A stretch of 23,186 bases of DNA from Ruminococcaceae bacterium UBA3710. GTDB taxonomy: Bacteria > Bacillota > Clostridia > Oscillospirales > Acutalibacteraceae. The position numbers were made by a program, and so were the translations under genes. Positions 1-8,217 of the stretch are shown here, one piece after another (position 1 is the first letter of the stretch; every line of letters starts with the position of its first letter). The stretch lies in NCBI GenBank assembly GCA_002371985.1, contig DFHZ01000082.1, positions 1-23,186 on the forward strand. Direction: 5' to 3'. Below the pieces are notes generated by a model. The model made no database searches and was not told the DNA's origin. It worked only from the letters and a program-made list of their open reading frames with translations.

Positions 1-1
1 T

Positions 2-316
2 GCGGTGCTTAACGAGTCTATGTCAAATGCCTGTGCAGTAGTAGCAAGTAGAGAAATAGGCTCCGTTCCGTATCTTGTAGAGGATGGAAAAAGCGGACTT
101 GTTTACGACAGAAAAGACAAAAATTCGCTCTATAATTGCGTTAAAAAACTTATTGTTAATAAATCTCTTCGTGAAACACTCGGCAAAAACGCATACGATA
201 CAATTAAAAATGTGTGGAATGCCGAAGTGGCTTCAAAGCGGCTTATGCAATTGATAAACAATATAAATAAAGGAGAGGGCACACCATTTGAATGGGGTCC
301 TTGTAGCAAAGGCTAA
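2..316 (+). CDS. GT-B (GT4-type) glycosyltransferase, C-terminal part only
   Basis: The gene enters from the left edge, so only about 104 residues of the C-terminal end are visible. The segment ASREIGSVPYLVEDGKSGLVY is the typical GT4 stretch after the nucleotide-sugar-binding E-x7-E region: a 'do not trust / switch to another target' loop followed by 'V.dG.sGlvy'. The tail SLRETLGKNAYDTIKN is the usual closing helix. Such enzymes move a sugar from a nucleotide donor onto a growing glycan at the cytoplasmic side of the membrane. The stop is one base before the ATG of the next glycosyltransferase, so the two are probably co-transcribed and translationally coupled. The donor and acceptor cannot be told. 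The reading frame is open to the window edge. Confidence 0.85.
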   Translation, partial: AVLNESMSNACAVVASREIGSVPYLVEDGKSGLVYDRKDKNSLYNCVKKLIVNKSLRETLGKNAYDTIKNVWNAEVASKRLMQLINNINKGEGTPFEWGPCSKG

Positions 317-317
317 T

Positions 318-1301
318 ATGAATAGTGTTTTTTTCTCTATTATAGTTCCATTATATAATGTTGCGTATTTTCTTAGGGATTGTATTGATAGCATTATAAA
401 ACAACAATTCGAGAGTTTTGAAATAATATTAGTAGATGACGGTTCGACAGATGATAGTCCCATAATATGCAAGGAGTATGCCGCCAAAAATTCTAAAATA
501 AAATATTTTCGTAAGGAAAACGGCGGACTATCTTCAGCAAGAAATTTCGGAATAAAAAAAGCAAGTGGTTGTTACCTGATTTTTGTCGACAGTGATGATT
601 TTTTAATAGGTTTTGATTTTCTGTCAAAAATGTACGAGTTAATCAAAAAAAATACTGCAGATTTAATTATGTATTTGCCATTAGAGTATAGTTGCGACCT
701 GAGCGAGAAACTGGTGTTTCATAATTCAAAACAATTTTTAATTAATAAACCAATAAATGCAAAATATTTAATTGATGATATTTATACAGAAACCTGCCAT
801 AATACAATGGCACAAACAAAGATTATTAAAAAAGACTATTTATTGGATAACAATATTTTTTTTAAAAATGGAACTTTTCATGAAGATGATGAATGGCTCG
901 CAAGAACTCTACTTAAATATCCAAATGTTGTTATTTCTGATATAGTAGGATACGGTTATCGTCACAGAGAAGATTCTATTATTTCAACTAAAAATCATAA
1001 AAATATTTTTAAAAAGTGCTGCGATAGAATAAAAATAGCCGATACGATAATTAATATTGATAATATTGTAAATCATACTAATGTTTTAACTTATTTCATT
1101 TATTACTATATTCAAGCATTTAATAAAATGAACGATTGCAAGGAATATGCAGATCAATTCTTAGATATTGCAAACCAACTTAATGTAATTGATGCAATGA
1201 AATATTCAAACAATAAAAAACACCGGGTTCTTTATTGGTTGAAAAAAATATTAGGTGTGAAAGTTGTCAACAAAATAATTTTAAAATATAGTTTAAAATA
1301 A
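318..1301 (+). CDS. GT2 family glycosyltransferase
   Basis: A 327-residue protein beginning directly with the GT-A fold. FSIIVPLYNV is the first beta strand, LVDDGSTD (about residues 41-48) is the nucleotide-binding loop, NGGLSSARNFGI is the conserved middle segment, and FVDSDDF (about 86-92) carries the metal-binding DxD. It would transfer a sugar from a nucleotide donor to a cytoplasmic lipid-linked glycan. I chose ATG 318 because the fold starts six residues later and AAAGG lies five bases upstream. A longer form from TTG 288 would use the AGGAGAGGG at 271-279 inside the previous gene. The C-terminal half is A/T-rich and Asn/Lys/Ile-rich, with no recognisable domain. Substrate unknown. Confidence 0.88.
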   Translation: MNSVFFSIIVPLYNVAYFLRDCIDSIIKQQFESFEIILVDDGSTDDSPIICKEYAAKNSKIKYFRKENGGLSSARNFGIKKASGCYLIFVDSDDFLIGFDFLSKMYELIKKNTADLIMYLPLEYSCDLSEKLVFHNSKQFLINKPINAKYLIDDIYTETCHNTMAQTKIIKKDYLLDNNIFFKNGTFHEDDEWLARTLLKYPNVVISDIVGYGYRHREDSIISTKNHKNIFKKCCDRIKIADTIINIDNIVNHTNVLTYFIYYYIQAFNKMNDCKEYADQFLDIANQLNVIDAMKYSNNKKHRVLYWLKKILGVKVVNKIILKYSLK

Positions 1302-1339
1302 AGCATATAACTTATGTTGTTTTTAAAGGAAAGGTGTAA

Positions 1340-2470
1340 ATGAAGATTGTCCTTTTTATTCCTAGTTTGGTAGGCTGTGGTGCCGAAAGAGTAATAGTTA
1401 ATTTGGCGAATTTTTTGCAATCTTCCGGTTATGATGTTATCATGCTTAATTACAGATATAATACATCCCCTTATAAACTTGATGAAAATGTAAAGAGAAT
1501 TTTTCTTTACGATCGCCAAGACAAGCAAACTTTTTTAAAAAAGTGTTTGCAATACTTTTTTACAAGATCATACGAAAGATTTAACGAAAGTCGAAGAATT
1601 AGCAGACTGAAAAAATTTGTCAAATCGCAAAATCCCGATTGCTATTTGGTTATGTTAGAACAAACAACAATAGATTTGCTGAAATTACGGAAATATATAA
1701 GTTGTCCTATAATTGTATCTGAAAGAAATTATCCGAATAATTATCCGAATAATATCAAATCAAAACTTTATGAACTTGCAAAACTAGCGGATGGATTTGT
1801 TTTTCAAACCGAGAGTGCGCGTGATTGTTATGGTTCAAGTGTAAAAAACAGTACAATCATTCCTAATGCAATTAACAGTGATTTTTTAAACATTCAGTCA
1901 TCGCTTGTTAAAAAAAGAAAAGCGATAGTAAATGTTGGCAGATTAGAAAAACAAAAGAACCAAGAATTGTTAATTAAGGCTTTTGCTCAAGCAAATTTAG
2001 CCGATTATATTTTAGAAATATATGGCGATGGACCGCTAAAGGAAGATTTGCAACGCATAATATACGAATTGGGTATAAGTAATAGAGTTTTTTTGAAAGG
2101 TCATGTTTCAAACATTAAAGAATCTATTTTAGATGCTTCCCTTTTTGTTCTATCCTCGCAATATGAGGGGATTCCAAACGTTTTATTGGAAGCCATGGCT
2201 CTTGGCTTGCCATGCATAACAACAGATTTTGCCGGTAATGGAGCAAAGGTATTGATTGAAAACGGAAAAAATGGTATAATTGTTCCAAATAATGATGAAA
2301 AGGAATTGGCAAGTGCTATGAGTATGGTACTTAAAAACGCTTCTCTTGCTGATAAATTTTCTAAGAATTCATTACAAAAGATTAAACAGTTTTATCCAGA
2401 AAAAATTTATTGCAAATGGGAACAGTATATAATTGACATAGTCAACAAAAGAAAAAATGATAATATATGA
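1340..2470 (+). CDS. GT4 family glycosyltransferase (GT-B fold)
   Basis: A 376-residue protein. The N-terminal Rossmann half starts MKIVLFIPSLVGCGAERVI, the classic GT4 'G-G-AER' acceptor-side loop. The C-terminal half has IVNVGRLEKQKNQELLIKAF (about 193-212), followed by IYGDGPL and then SQYEGIPNVLLEAMALGLPC, which contains the E-x7-E donor-binding motif. This composition is typical of retaining transferases that build capsule, teichoic-acid-like or O-antigen-like polymers with UDP- or GDP-sugars. AAGGAAAGG lies just upstream of the ATG. It sits 38 bases after the GT2 gene on the same strand, so one operon is likely. A 12-base tandem repeat in the middle gives an NYPN-NYPN duplication. The sugar specificity cannot be read. 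Confidence 0.9.
   Translation: MKIVLFIPSLVGCGAERVIVNLANFLQSSGYDVIMLNYRYNTSPYKLDENVKRIFLYDRQDKQTFLKKCLQYFFTRSYERFNESRRISRLKKFVKSQNPDCYLVMLEQTTIDLLKLRKYISCPIIVSERNYPNNYPNNIKSKLYELAKLADGFVFQTESARDCYGSSVKNSTIIPNAINSDFLNIQSSLVKKRKAIVNVGRLEKQKNQELLIKAFAQANLADYILEIYGDGPLKEDLQRIIYELGISNRVFLKGHVSNIKESILDASLFVLSSQYEGIPNVLLEAMALGLPCITTDFAGNGAKVLIENGKNGIIVPNNDEKELASAMSMVLKNASLADKFSKNSLQKIKQFYPEKIYCKWEQYIIDIVNKRKNDNI
1727..1750 (+). repeat. 12-bp tandem duplication inside the GT4 gene
   Basis: Two perfect adjacent copies of AATTATCCGAAT, in frame, encode Asn-Tyr-Pro-Asn twice. It lies between the two Rossmann halves of the enzyme, just after the conserved SERN element. It looks like a slippage duplication that kept the frame. 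Confidence 0.8.
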
Positions 2471-2515
2471 TAATTTGTTTTTTAAATAAGCATAATCAAT
2501 TGGAGTATAAGCAGT

Positions 2516-3760
2516 ATGGACAATAAGAGCATTGTAGTTGTTACAAATACATATTACCCTGATTCAAGGGCAACAACATATATAGCACAACAGTTACTCG
2601 AACATATTTCAAAATCCTACAATATACATGTTTTTTGTTTAAACCTGTTTAATAAAACTTTCGATGAGCCTTTTCCTTGTGAACATAACGGAATACATAT
2701 TTATTATGCAAAATCACCCATTGAAACAAAGTTGTTCAAGGACATTTTTTTAAGAATAAAATCAAAGATTGCAATAGCCTATTACCAGTTTAAATATAAG
2801 ACGAAATATCAGTATGATAAGTTGTACATTTGTTCAAAACAGATAGAAAAACTTATTAAGGATGTTAATGCCCAAACGATTATATCTGTTTCAACTCCTA
2901 CGGATATACACATTTGCACGGAAATGGCAATTAAAAACCCTAAAGAACTTGATTGGATTGCAATTTCTTTCGATCCCCATGCATATAATAGTGACTATTC
3001 CAAAGTCCTTCAAGAAAAATTTAAAAAAGAAGAAATCATACTTTACGAAAAAGCAAAAAGAATTTTTATGTTAAGCCAATCAAAACAAGATTATTCTCAT
3101 AGTCCTTTGAACGATAAAATTGTTTTTTTTGAAATACCTATGGAAAAATTCGATGTTGCATCAACGCTTAAATCACCCCAAAATAACGATTTAAATAAAT
3201 CACTTAAAATGATGTATATCGGAAATCTATATAACAAAATCAGAAATCCTGAATATATGTTTAGACTATTCAAAAAAATAAGCGATTTGGATTTTACGCT
3301 ATATATTATCGGCTCATTTATAGGATGGGGTAATGAACTTCAAAAATATCAAAAGGGGCTTTTTCAAGAATTCAGCGGAAAAATTGAAATTGTTGATAGG
3401 TTGTCTCGGCAACAATCAAAAGAATATATGTCAAATGCCGATTTTCTTGTGAATATAGGAAACACAACAAAAAACCAGTGTCCAAGTAAGGTTGTCGAAT
3501 ATATTTCAACAGGAAAACCGATAATTCATTTCAAAAAAACCGATGATTGTTCTTCTATGCAATATTTGGATAAATATCCAAATGTTTGCGTAATTGATGA
3601 AAACATTTCTTTGGATGCTAATGCATTAAAATTAAAGACATTTATTTCAAAAAACTACGGAAATGTGGTAAGCAAAGATATTCTTGGTGATCTTTATAAA
3701 GAGAACGATATAAACTATATATCAGAAATATTGATTTCAAATATTAAAGCAGAAAATTAA
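2516..3760 (+). CDS. GT-B fold glycosyltransferase (GT4-like)
   Basis: A 414-residue protein. The start SIVVVTNTYYPDSRATTYIAQQL is the usual first strand and loop of GT4-like enzymes. In the C-terminal half MMYIGNLYNKIRNPEYMFRLF begins the donor domain, FTLYIIGSF follows, and CPSKVVEYISTGKPIIHF (about residues 322-339) is the nucleotide-sugar-binding segment 'PSK..EYia.GkPi', with the acidic Glu in place. TTGGAG upstream of the ATG serves as ribosome binding site. The gene follows the previous glycosyltransferase by 45 bases. Family membership is clear. The donor, acceptor and linkage are not. Confidence 0.82.
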   Translation: MDNKSIVVVTNTYYPDSRATTYIAQQLLEHISKSYNIHVFCLNLFNKTFDEPFPCEHNGIHIYYAKSPIETKLFKDIFLRIKSKIAIAYYQFKYKTKYQYDKLYICSKQIEKLIKDVNAQTIISVSTPTDIHICTEMAIKNPKELDWIAISFDPHAYNSDYSKVLQEKFKKEEIILYEKAKRIFMLSQSKQDYSHSPLNDKIVFFEIPMEKFDVASTLKSPQNNDLNKSLKMMYIGNLYNKIRNPEYMFRLFKKISDLDFTLYIIGSFIGWGNELQKYQKGLFQEFSGKIEIVDRLSRQQSKEYMSNADFLVNIGNTTKNQCPSKVVEYISTGKPIIHFKKTDDCSSMQYLDKYPNVCVIDENISLDANALKLKTFISKNYGNVVSKDILGDLYKENDINYISEILISNIKAEN

Positions 3761-3774
3761 AGGCAGAAAGCATT

Positions 3775-4782
3775 ATGAAAATAACATTCAAAAACAAAAA
3801 AAACATAAATGATAATTTATGTTTAATTGTCTGCTCTTGCGATGATTATAGTGATGTTTGGTATCCATATTTTGAAATTTTCAAACAAAATTGGCCAGAT
3901 TTTCCCTTTGAAATTATACTAAATACAGAAACAAAACTTTACCAACACGAAGGATTGAATATCAAGTGTTTACAATTATATAAGGGAATAGAAGATAAAG
4001 TATCTTGGTCGGAGAGAATGATAAAAACGCTCCGGACTGTTGAAGCGGATTTTGTTATGTTGACTTGTGAAGATAATTTTATTGTATCTCCTGTAGACAC
4101 AAAAAAATTCAATTCCGCTTTTGATATTATAAAAAATGACCGAAAAATAAGCATGTTATCTTTTGCCGGGAAAATGCGTAGTTTTGAAAAAACCAAATGG
4201 ATTGGTAACTTTGGTAGAATCTCTATGAAGAAACGGTATAGAATTGTTTTAGATACTGCAATTTGGCGGAAAGATGCCTTGCTGAGAAATCTTGTTCCGG
4301 GAGAAAGTCCTTGGGAATTTGAAACTAATGGAACAGAACGAGCTTTATGGGATTTTACTGAATATTATCGTTATAAGAATTATGACGAATTCAATGATGC
4401 GGAACCGATAATAAATGTTCCGTTTACATCTCTAAACGGCATTGGGATTGTAGGAGGAAAATGGCGCTGGAGAAATCCGGAACTGTTTTCAAAATACAAT
4501 ATTCCAATGGATTTTTCGATAAGAGGTATTATAGATAAAGAAACAAGCCTAAAGCAAAGCAAAGCGGCAATAGAGTTTTCAGAAACATATCGAAAAGAAG
4601 TTGAAGATAATATAAAAACACAAATAAAAAGTCAAATTATCAGAAGATTACCAAAGAGTTTTTTGAATTTATGTGTCAGTTTGAAAAAACCCTTTTTAAC
4701 CAACAAGAGAACCGCACAAACAGAGTTGCAAGTGGATCAAGGTCAAGGAGAGAAAAAACAGAATGATTTTAATGGCAAATAA
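3775..4782 (+). CDS. putative GT-A-like glycosyltransferase
   Basis: A 335-residue protein I do not recognise with certainty. It begins with a strand LCLIVCSCDDYSDVWYPYFEIF and has FPFEIILNTETK, SWSERMIKTLRTVEADFVMLTCEDNFI and later RYRIVLDTAIWRKDALL. This layout (strand, donor loop, 'W..r....L..v..dfvl...ED', then 'qaaiWr...l') resembles uncharacterised GT-A enzymes of surface-polysaccharide loci, with the acidic ED pair standing where DxD would be. The last 50 residues are basic and hydrophilic, with KSQIIRRLPKSFLNL as a possible membrane-surface helix. The start follows the previous stop by 14 bases, which fits an operon. An acetamidosugar or polyol-phosphate transferase cannot be excluded. 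Confidence 0.6.
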   Translation: MKITFKNKKNINDNLCLIVCSCDDYSDVWYPYFEIFKQNWPDFPFEIILNTETKLYQHEGLNIKCLQLYKGIEDKVSWSERMIKTLRTVEADFVMLTCEDNFIVSPVDTKKFNSAFDIIKNDRKISMLSFAGKMRSFEKTKWIGNFGRISMKKRYRIVLDTAIWRKDALLRNLVPGESPWEFETNGTERALWDFTEYYRYKNYDEFNDAEPIINVPFTSLNGIGIVGGKWRWRNPELFSKYNIPMDFSIRGIIDKETSLKQSKAAIEFSETYRKEVEDNIKTQIKSQIIRRLPKSFLNLCVSLKKPFLTNKRTAQTELQVDQGQGEKKQNDFNGK

Positions 4783-4876
4783 CTTTTGTTGATATTTATT
4801 CTACTATACTGTTTCATATTAACATAAAATTTGCTATTTTCTGCTCGGCATTTTTGCAACTAATTGGAGGGTAAAT

Positions 4877-5815
4877 ATGTTTTATTTCTTTAAAAGAATG
4901 CTTGACCGACGCAAAAAAAACAAGCAACGACTAAAATATATTTCTTTTTTATTCAAAGGTGGATATTATATATTTTGGCAGGATACAATTTGCAGACTAA
5001 CACCGGCTAATATCAATTCAATAGGTTTGCTAAGATCGTTGCTGTTTTTGTATCGCATTCCTAAAAAAGAGATTAAAAAAGAACATTTGGTTAGTGCTTG
5101 CGTAAAAACCGGAAATTTTAAACATGCTGTTATATCCGAAAAGTATTGTTATCTGGTATTTAAGCAAAAAAAGCATTATTACAATTCTAAAAAGAATTAT
5201 TTTAGCAACATTAATTCCTTTAATTATCCTACGGTTCATCCATTCTCATATTATGATGATTTATTGTTGGTTATAGAGCCTAAAGTGGATGGCAGACCGT
5301 TAAAAACCGAAGAATTGCCACAGTTGTTAGCTTATATTTTGGAGTTGTTTAAGCGACAGAGCCACGCTGAAAAAGACGAAAACGGTATTATTCACTATGT
5401 CCAACATAACGATCCCCTTCCGGGCAATTCGTTAATTCTGAAAGACGGCAGTATTTTTTTCGTAGACTTAGACGGGATTATGAAAAAACCAGCTTTATGT
5501 GATTTCTTTAATGTAATTTGCAGAACACAAGGATTTGATTTATTATTAAATTCCAGGGAACTATTCAAAAGTGAATTGAAATCTGCATTTAAGGAGCATG
5601 ATATAGAATATACGGAATCTGTTTATGATTTGTATTTATCAAAATTTGTAGAAATGCGGATTTTGGAGGTTAAGAACGGCTTTAATGGGGGTGTTTTATA
5701 CAAATCTATGGAATGGATTTTAAATCCGATTATTAAAAAAGAGTTCCCTATAACCTATGAATTAGTTAACAAATATGATTTTTCATTTACAAATAAAGAA
5801 TATATATTAAAATAA
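4877..5815 (+). CDS. kinase-like protein (APH / LPS-kinase fold) of the polysaccharide locus
   Basis: A 312-residue protein with the key motifs of the protein-kinase-like phosphotransferase fold. VIEPKVDGRPL (about 132-142) looks like the hinge, QHNDPLPGN supplies the HxD....N catalytic loop (His177, Asp179, Asn184), and FVDLDG (195-200) the metal-binding DFG equivalent. The lysine region near KHAVISEKYCYLVFKQKK (82-99) fits the N-lobe strands. The basic N-terminus suggests contact with the membrane or with an anionic glycan. In such a locus the likely role is phosphorylation of a sugar on a lipid-linked glycan, by analogy with WaaP/KdkA-type kinases or the kinase half of the O-antigen terminator WbdD. 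LicA-like alcohol kinases are another option. A strong TTGGAGGG precedes the ATG. The gene is separated by about 95 bases on the left and 160 on the right. Confidence 0.6.
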   Translation: MFYFFKRMLDRRKKNKQRLKYISFLFKGGYYIFWQDTICRLTPANINSIGLLRSLLFLYRIPKKEIKKEHLVSACVKTGNFKHAVISEKYCYLVFKQKKHYYNSKKNYFSNINSFNYPTVHPFSYYDDLLLVIEPKVDGRPLKTEELPQLLAYILELFKRQSHAEKDENGIIHYVQHNDPLPGNSLILKDGSIFFVDLDGIMKKPALCDFFNVICRTQGFDLLLNSRELFKSELKSAFKEHDIEYTESVYDLYLSKFVEMRILEVKNGFNGGVLYKSMEWILNPIIKKEFPITYELVNKYDFSFTNKEYILK

Positions 5816-5837
5816 TATTCCGTTTTTATTAGTAGGT

Positions 5838-5868
5838 TTGCTATAAAGCAAAGAATGTGTGTTATACT
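5838..5868 (+). promoter_or_regulatory. possible promoter ahead of the acetyltransferase gene
   Basis: TTGCTA at 5838-5843 and TATACT at 5863-5868 are separated by 19 bases, which is longer than ideal. They sit in the 162-base gap before the acetyltransferase and upstream of a predicted hairpin. The -10 element is good and the -35 poor, so this is only a candidate internal promoter. Confidence 0.3.
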
Positions 5869-5883
5869 ATATTATTTTACGAA

Positions 5884-5926
5884 AAATGGCTTATATCGTG
5901 ATGTAGATGTTACATAACAGCCATTT
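5884..5926 (+). repeat. nested inverted repeat in the leader of the acetyltransferase gene
   Basis: AAATGGCT (5884-5891) pairs perfectly with AGCCATTT (5919-5926), and inside it ATGTA (5901-5905) pairs with TACAT (5911-5915) around a 5-base loop. It lies just after the candidate -10 element and about 50 bases before the start codon. No clear T-tract follows, so it is not a standard terminator. It could be a structured 5' leader or a protein-binding palindrome. Confidence 0.5.
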
Positions 5927-5977
5927 ACCTTAGTTTTACAAATATTTATAACCATATTGCAAGGAGAAATGTAAAGA

Positions 5978-6526
5978 ATGAATCCCATAACAATTTTAAA
6001 AAGAATACTGAATTTTAATGATAACAATGATGAAGTTGCGGTTGCAAAGAAAATAGGTGTAAAAATAGGTGAAGACTGCCGAATATATGATAATGCGATA
6101 ACGGTTTTTAACACCGAACCTTATTTAATAACGATAGGCAACCATGTTTTGATTGCTCATGGGGCAAGATTTTTAACTCATGAGGGAGGGTTATGGTGTC
6201 TACGGGGGATAGACAAGAAATTTGAAAATAAAGATGCTTTTGCACCAATTGTAGTCGGCAACAATGTAATGATAGGAATGAATTCAATAATTATGCCGGG
6301 CGTTAATATTGGCGATAATGTGATTATTGGGGCTCATAGTGTAGTGACAAAGGATGTGCCTGAAAATTCGATTGTTGCCGGTGTGCCAGCAAAGACAATT
6401 TCTTCTATTCAAAAGTTTTATGAAAGTATTACTAACTCAAATAAAACACTTGCTCCAACTAAACTTATGACTGCTGAAGAAAAGAAAGAATACCTTATAA
6501 AGCATCACCCGGAATGGTTCCGATAA
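5978..6526 (+). CDS. left-handed beta-helix O-acetyltransferase (maltose acetyltransferase / WbbJ-like)
   Basis: A 182-residue trimeric hexapeptide-repeat acyltransferase. Hexapeptide turns run from IGVKIGEDCRIYDNAITV through ITIGNHVLIAHGARFLTHEGG, where the second His is the probable catalytic base. They continue through IVVGNNVMIGMNSIIMPGVNIGDNVIIGAHSVVTKDVPENSIVAGVPAKTI, the standard C-terminal coil and 'aGvPAk' cap. Members use acetyl-CoA to O-acetylate sugars of exported polymers. The C-terminal tail ends KKEYLIKHHPEWFR. AAGGAG about 11 bases upstream of ATG 5978 is the ribosome binding site. The family call is firm. The acetylated sugar is unknown. Confidence 0.85.
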   Translation: MNPITILKRILNFNDNNDEVAVAKKIGVKIGEDCRIYDNAITVFNTEPYLITIGNHVLIAHGARFLTHEGGLWCLRGIDKKFENKDAFAPIVVGNNVMIGMNSIIMPGVNIGDNVIIGAHSVVTKDVPENSIVAGVPAKTISSIQKFYESITNSNKTLAPTKLMTAEEKKEYLIKHHPEWFR

Positions 6527-6563
6527 ATTAAGAATAGTCTATGTAAAAAGGTGCCGAATCATT

Positions 6564-7153
6564 GTGTTATCAAAAAAAGAATTAAATTTTTATATTAAAG
6601 CAGATAGGATTATGAATACAGGGAATGACAAAATCCCATTCTTAAAAAATCTGTTTTATCCTAATTATACACTCAAATACTTATTTCTATTGAGAAAATG
6701 TGAGTATTATCAGAGTCATAACCCCATTATTTTTAATTACTATTATTATCGTTTTTGGAGAATGGGAAGAAAACTTAATATTTCTATAAATCTTGGTGTA
6801 TTTGGATACGGCTTAGTAATCCCACATTACGGAACAATAGTTGTGGGAGGTGGAAATAAAATAGGAAATTATTGTGTTTTACATACATCAACCTGTATAA
6901 CTGCCGGAAGTAAGAATATTGGAGACGCCTTTTATGTTTCGACCGGTGCAAAAATATAACCTTATCTGATGGTATATCAGTAGGGACAAATTCTGTCGTT
7001 TGTCATTCTATAGAAGAAAGCGATGTGTTATTAGCAGGCACTCCGGCAAAGATTGTAAAACCATCTTTAAAGTGGTATATACGGGATGGTGAAAAATATC
7101 AAAATCGCGTTGCAAGAGTAGAGCAACTAAAAAAGAGTTTCTATAACTTATAA
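6564..7153 (+). pseudogene. serine-acetyltransferase-like (CysE-type LbH) gene broken by one frameshift
   Basis: Frame 1 runs from GTG 6564 to a stop at 6957-6959. It encodes an N-terminal helical part and then the hexapeptide coils GVFGYGLVIPHYGTIVVGGG..IGNYCVLHTSTC. The next frame continues at once with ITLSDGISVGTNSVV and LLAGTPAKIVKPSLKWY to a stop at 7151-7153. Adding one A to the A5 run at 6950-6954 rejoins both parts as STGAKNITLSDGISVG, a natural hexapeptide sequence. The restored protein has about 197 residues. In polysaccharide loci such proteins usually acetylate a sugar rather than serine. The break is a one-base deletion in a homopolymer, so a sequencing or assembly error is as plausible as true inactivation. 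AAAAAGG lies 12 bases upstream of the GTG. Confidence 0.8.
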
Positions 7154-7176
7154 AATAGATATAAGCGAGGAAAACG

Positions 7177-8205
7177 ATGATTCGTATTGAACTGTATTCA
7201 AAAAGACATCACTTAAAGCAAATACTTACCGGTTTTCATCTGTTTGGCCTAAAAATCGGTGAGCGTATAAAGATAGTGGATTGTAGCAAATATAGACCAG
7301 TTGATACAATAGCCTGTATTGTATATTATAAAGACAAAAAAATCGTCTATGATGTGCAGGACGGCTATCAGGATTTTGAATCCATGAAGTATTTGCTTGA
7401 AAATTGTGATTTTTATTTTAAACGAAATTTTTCGGAAATAGAAAATGAAAAATTGCGTTCAAAAATTGAGCGTAAAGAAGATGTTGATAAGATGTATCCG
7501 CTTGGTTTTAACTATACGGTAACTTATCAGTGGAGCCCTCTTAATTACGGAACCCCTTGGAAAGAACACATAAAAAGGTTTTTGGGATATAAAAACACTC
7601 CAAATGCTTATTTTACACCGGAAGTATTTGAGGGTGTTCCGGATTATGACGGACACAATCCGAAGATATTTTTTCAAACAAGGTTATGGGATATAAACGA
7701 AGAATACCCTGAATGGAAAAAGGAGCAGTGGAACTGGATAAATAACACTCGCCTTTCTATAATAAAAACTCTGAAACGAGAATTTCCGGATCAGTTTAAT
7801 GGCGGACTCACTTACAATGATACAAATATTAAACTTGCACCGGATCTGGTCTTACCTTTAAGTACGACTTATAGGGAAAAATATATTGAAATGATGAAAA
7901 AATCAGATATATGTATAGGTACTACGGGTTTGCATATGAGTATCGGAGGGAAAACCGGCGAATATGTTGCAGCGGCAAGAGCCATTGTACACGAAAAGTT
8001 CTATTATACCGTAACAGGAGATTTTCAAGAAGGGAGAAACTATCTTGAGTTTACAGATGCTGACCAGTGCGTTAAGAATGTTTATAAGCTTATTGACAAT
8101 CCGGATTTAATTTATAATATGGAAAAAAATAATTATGAATATTACAGAAAATATCTTGAGCCATGTCAGCTTATTACCAACACTCTCGAAATAGTTGATG
8201 AATGA
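7177..8205 (+). CDS. putative GT-B-like glycosyltransferase
   Basis: A 342-residue protein, intact. The N-terminal half has IACIVYYKDKKIVYDVQDGYQDF and LLENCDFYFKRNFSE, a 'v.yyFKR.f' element seen in uncharacterised glycosyltransferases of capsule loci. The C-terminal half has KIFFQTRLWD, a helix with conserved Trp residues, then YREKYIEMMKKSDICIGTTG and GKTGEYVAAARAIVHEKF (about 268-285). That last segment resembles the 'k..EYlaagkaiV' donor-binding helix of GT-B enzymes. GAGG lies a few bases upstream of ATG 7177. It is flanked on both sides by broken acetyltransferase genes. I infer a sugar transferase acting on the same polymer, but no donor motif is decisive. Confidence 0.55.
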   Translation: MIRIELYSKRHHLKQILTGFHLFGLKIGERIKIVDCSKYRPVDTIACIVYYKDKKIVYDVQDGYQDFESMKYLLENCDFYFKRNFSEIENEKLRSKIERKEDVDKMYPLGFNYTVTYQWSPLNYGTPWKEHIKRFLGYKNTPNAYFTPEVFEGVPDYDGHNPKIFFQTRLWDINEEYPEWKKEQWNWINNTRLSIIKTLKREFPDQFNGGLTYNDTNIKLAPDLVLPLSTTYREKYIEMMKKSDICIGTTGLHMSIGGKTGEYVAAARAIVHEKFYYTVTGDFQEGRNYLEFTDADQCVKNVYKLIDNPDLIYNMEKNNYEYYRKYLEPCQLITNTLEIVDE

Positions 8206-8217
8206 AAGGAGCTTTTT

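Noticed and set aside
292..306. Four-codon ORF ATG GGG TCC TTG TAG after AGGAGAGGG
   Set aside because: It is very short, lies inside the end of the previous glycosyltransferase, and has no conserved context. The real next start is probably ATG 318.
288..317. Longer N-terminus of the GT2 gene from TTG 288
   Set aside because: The added ten residues precede the fold and overlap the upstream gene. ATG 318 has an adequate AAAGG and fits GT2 N-termini better. The longer form is kept only as an alternative.
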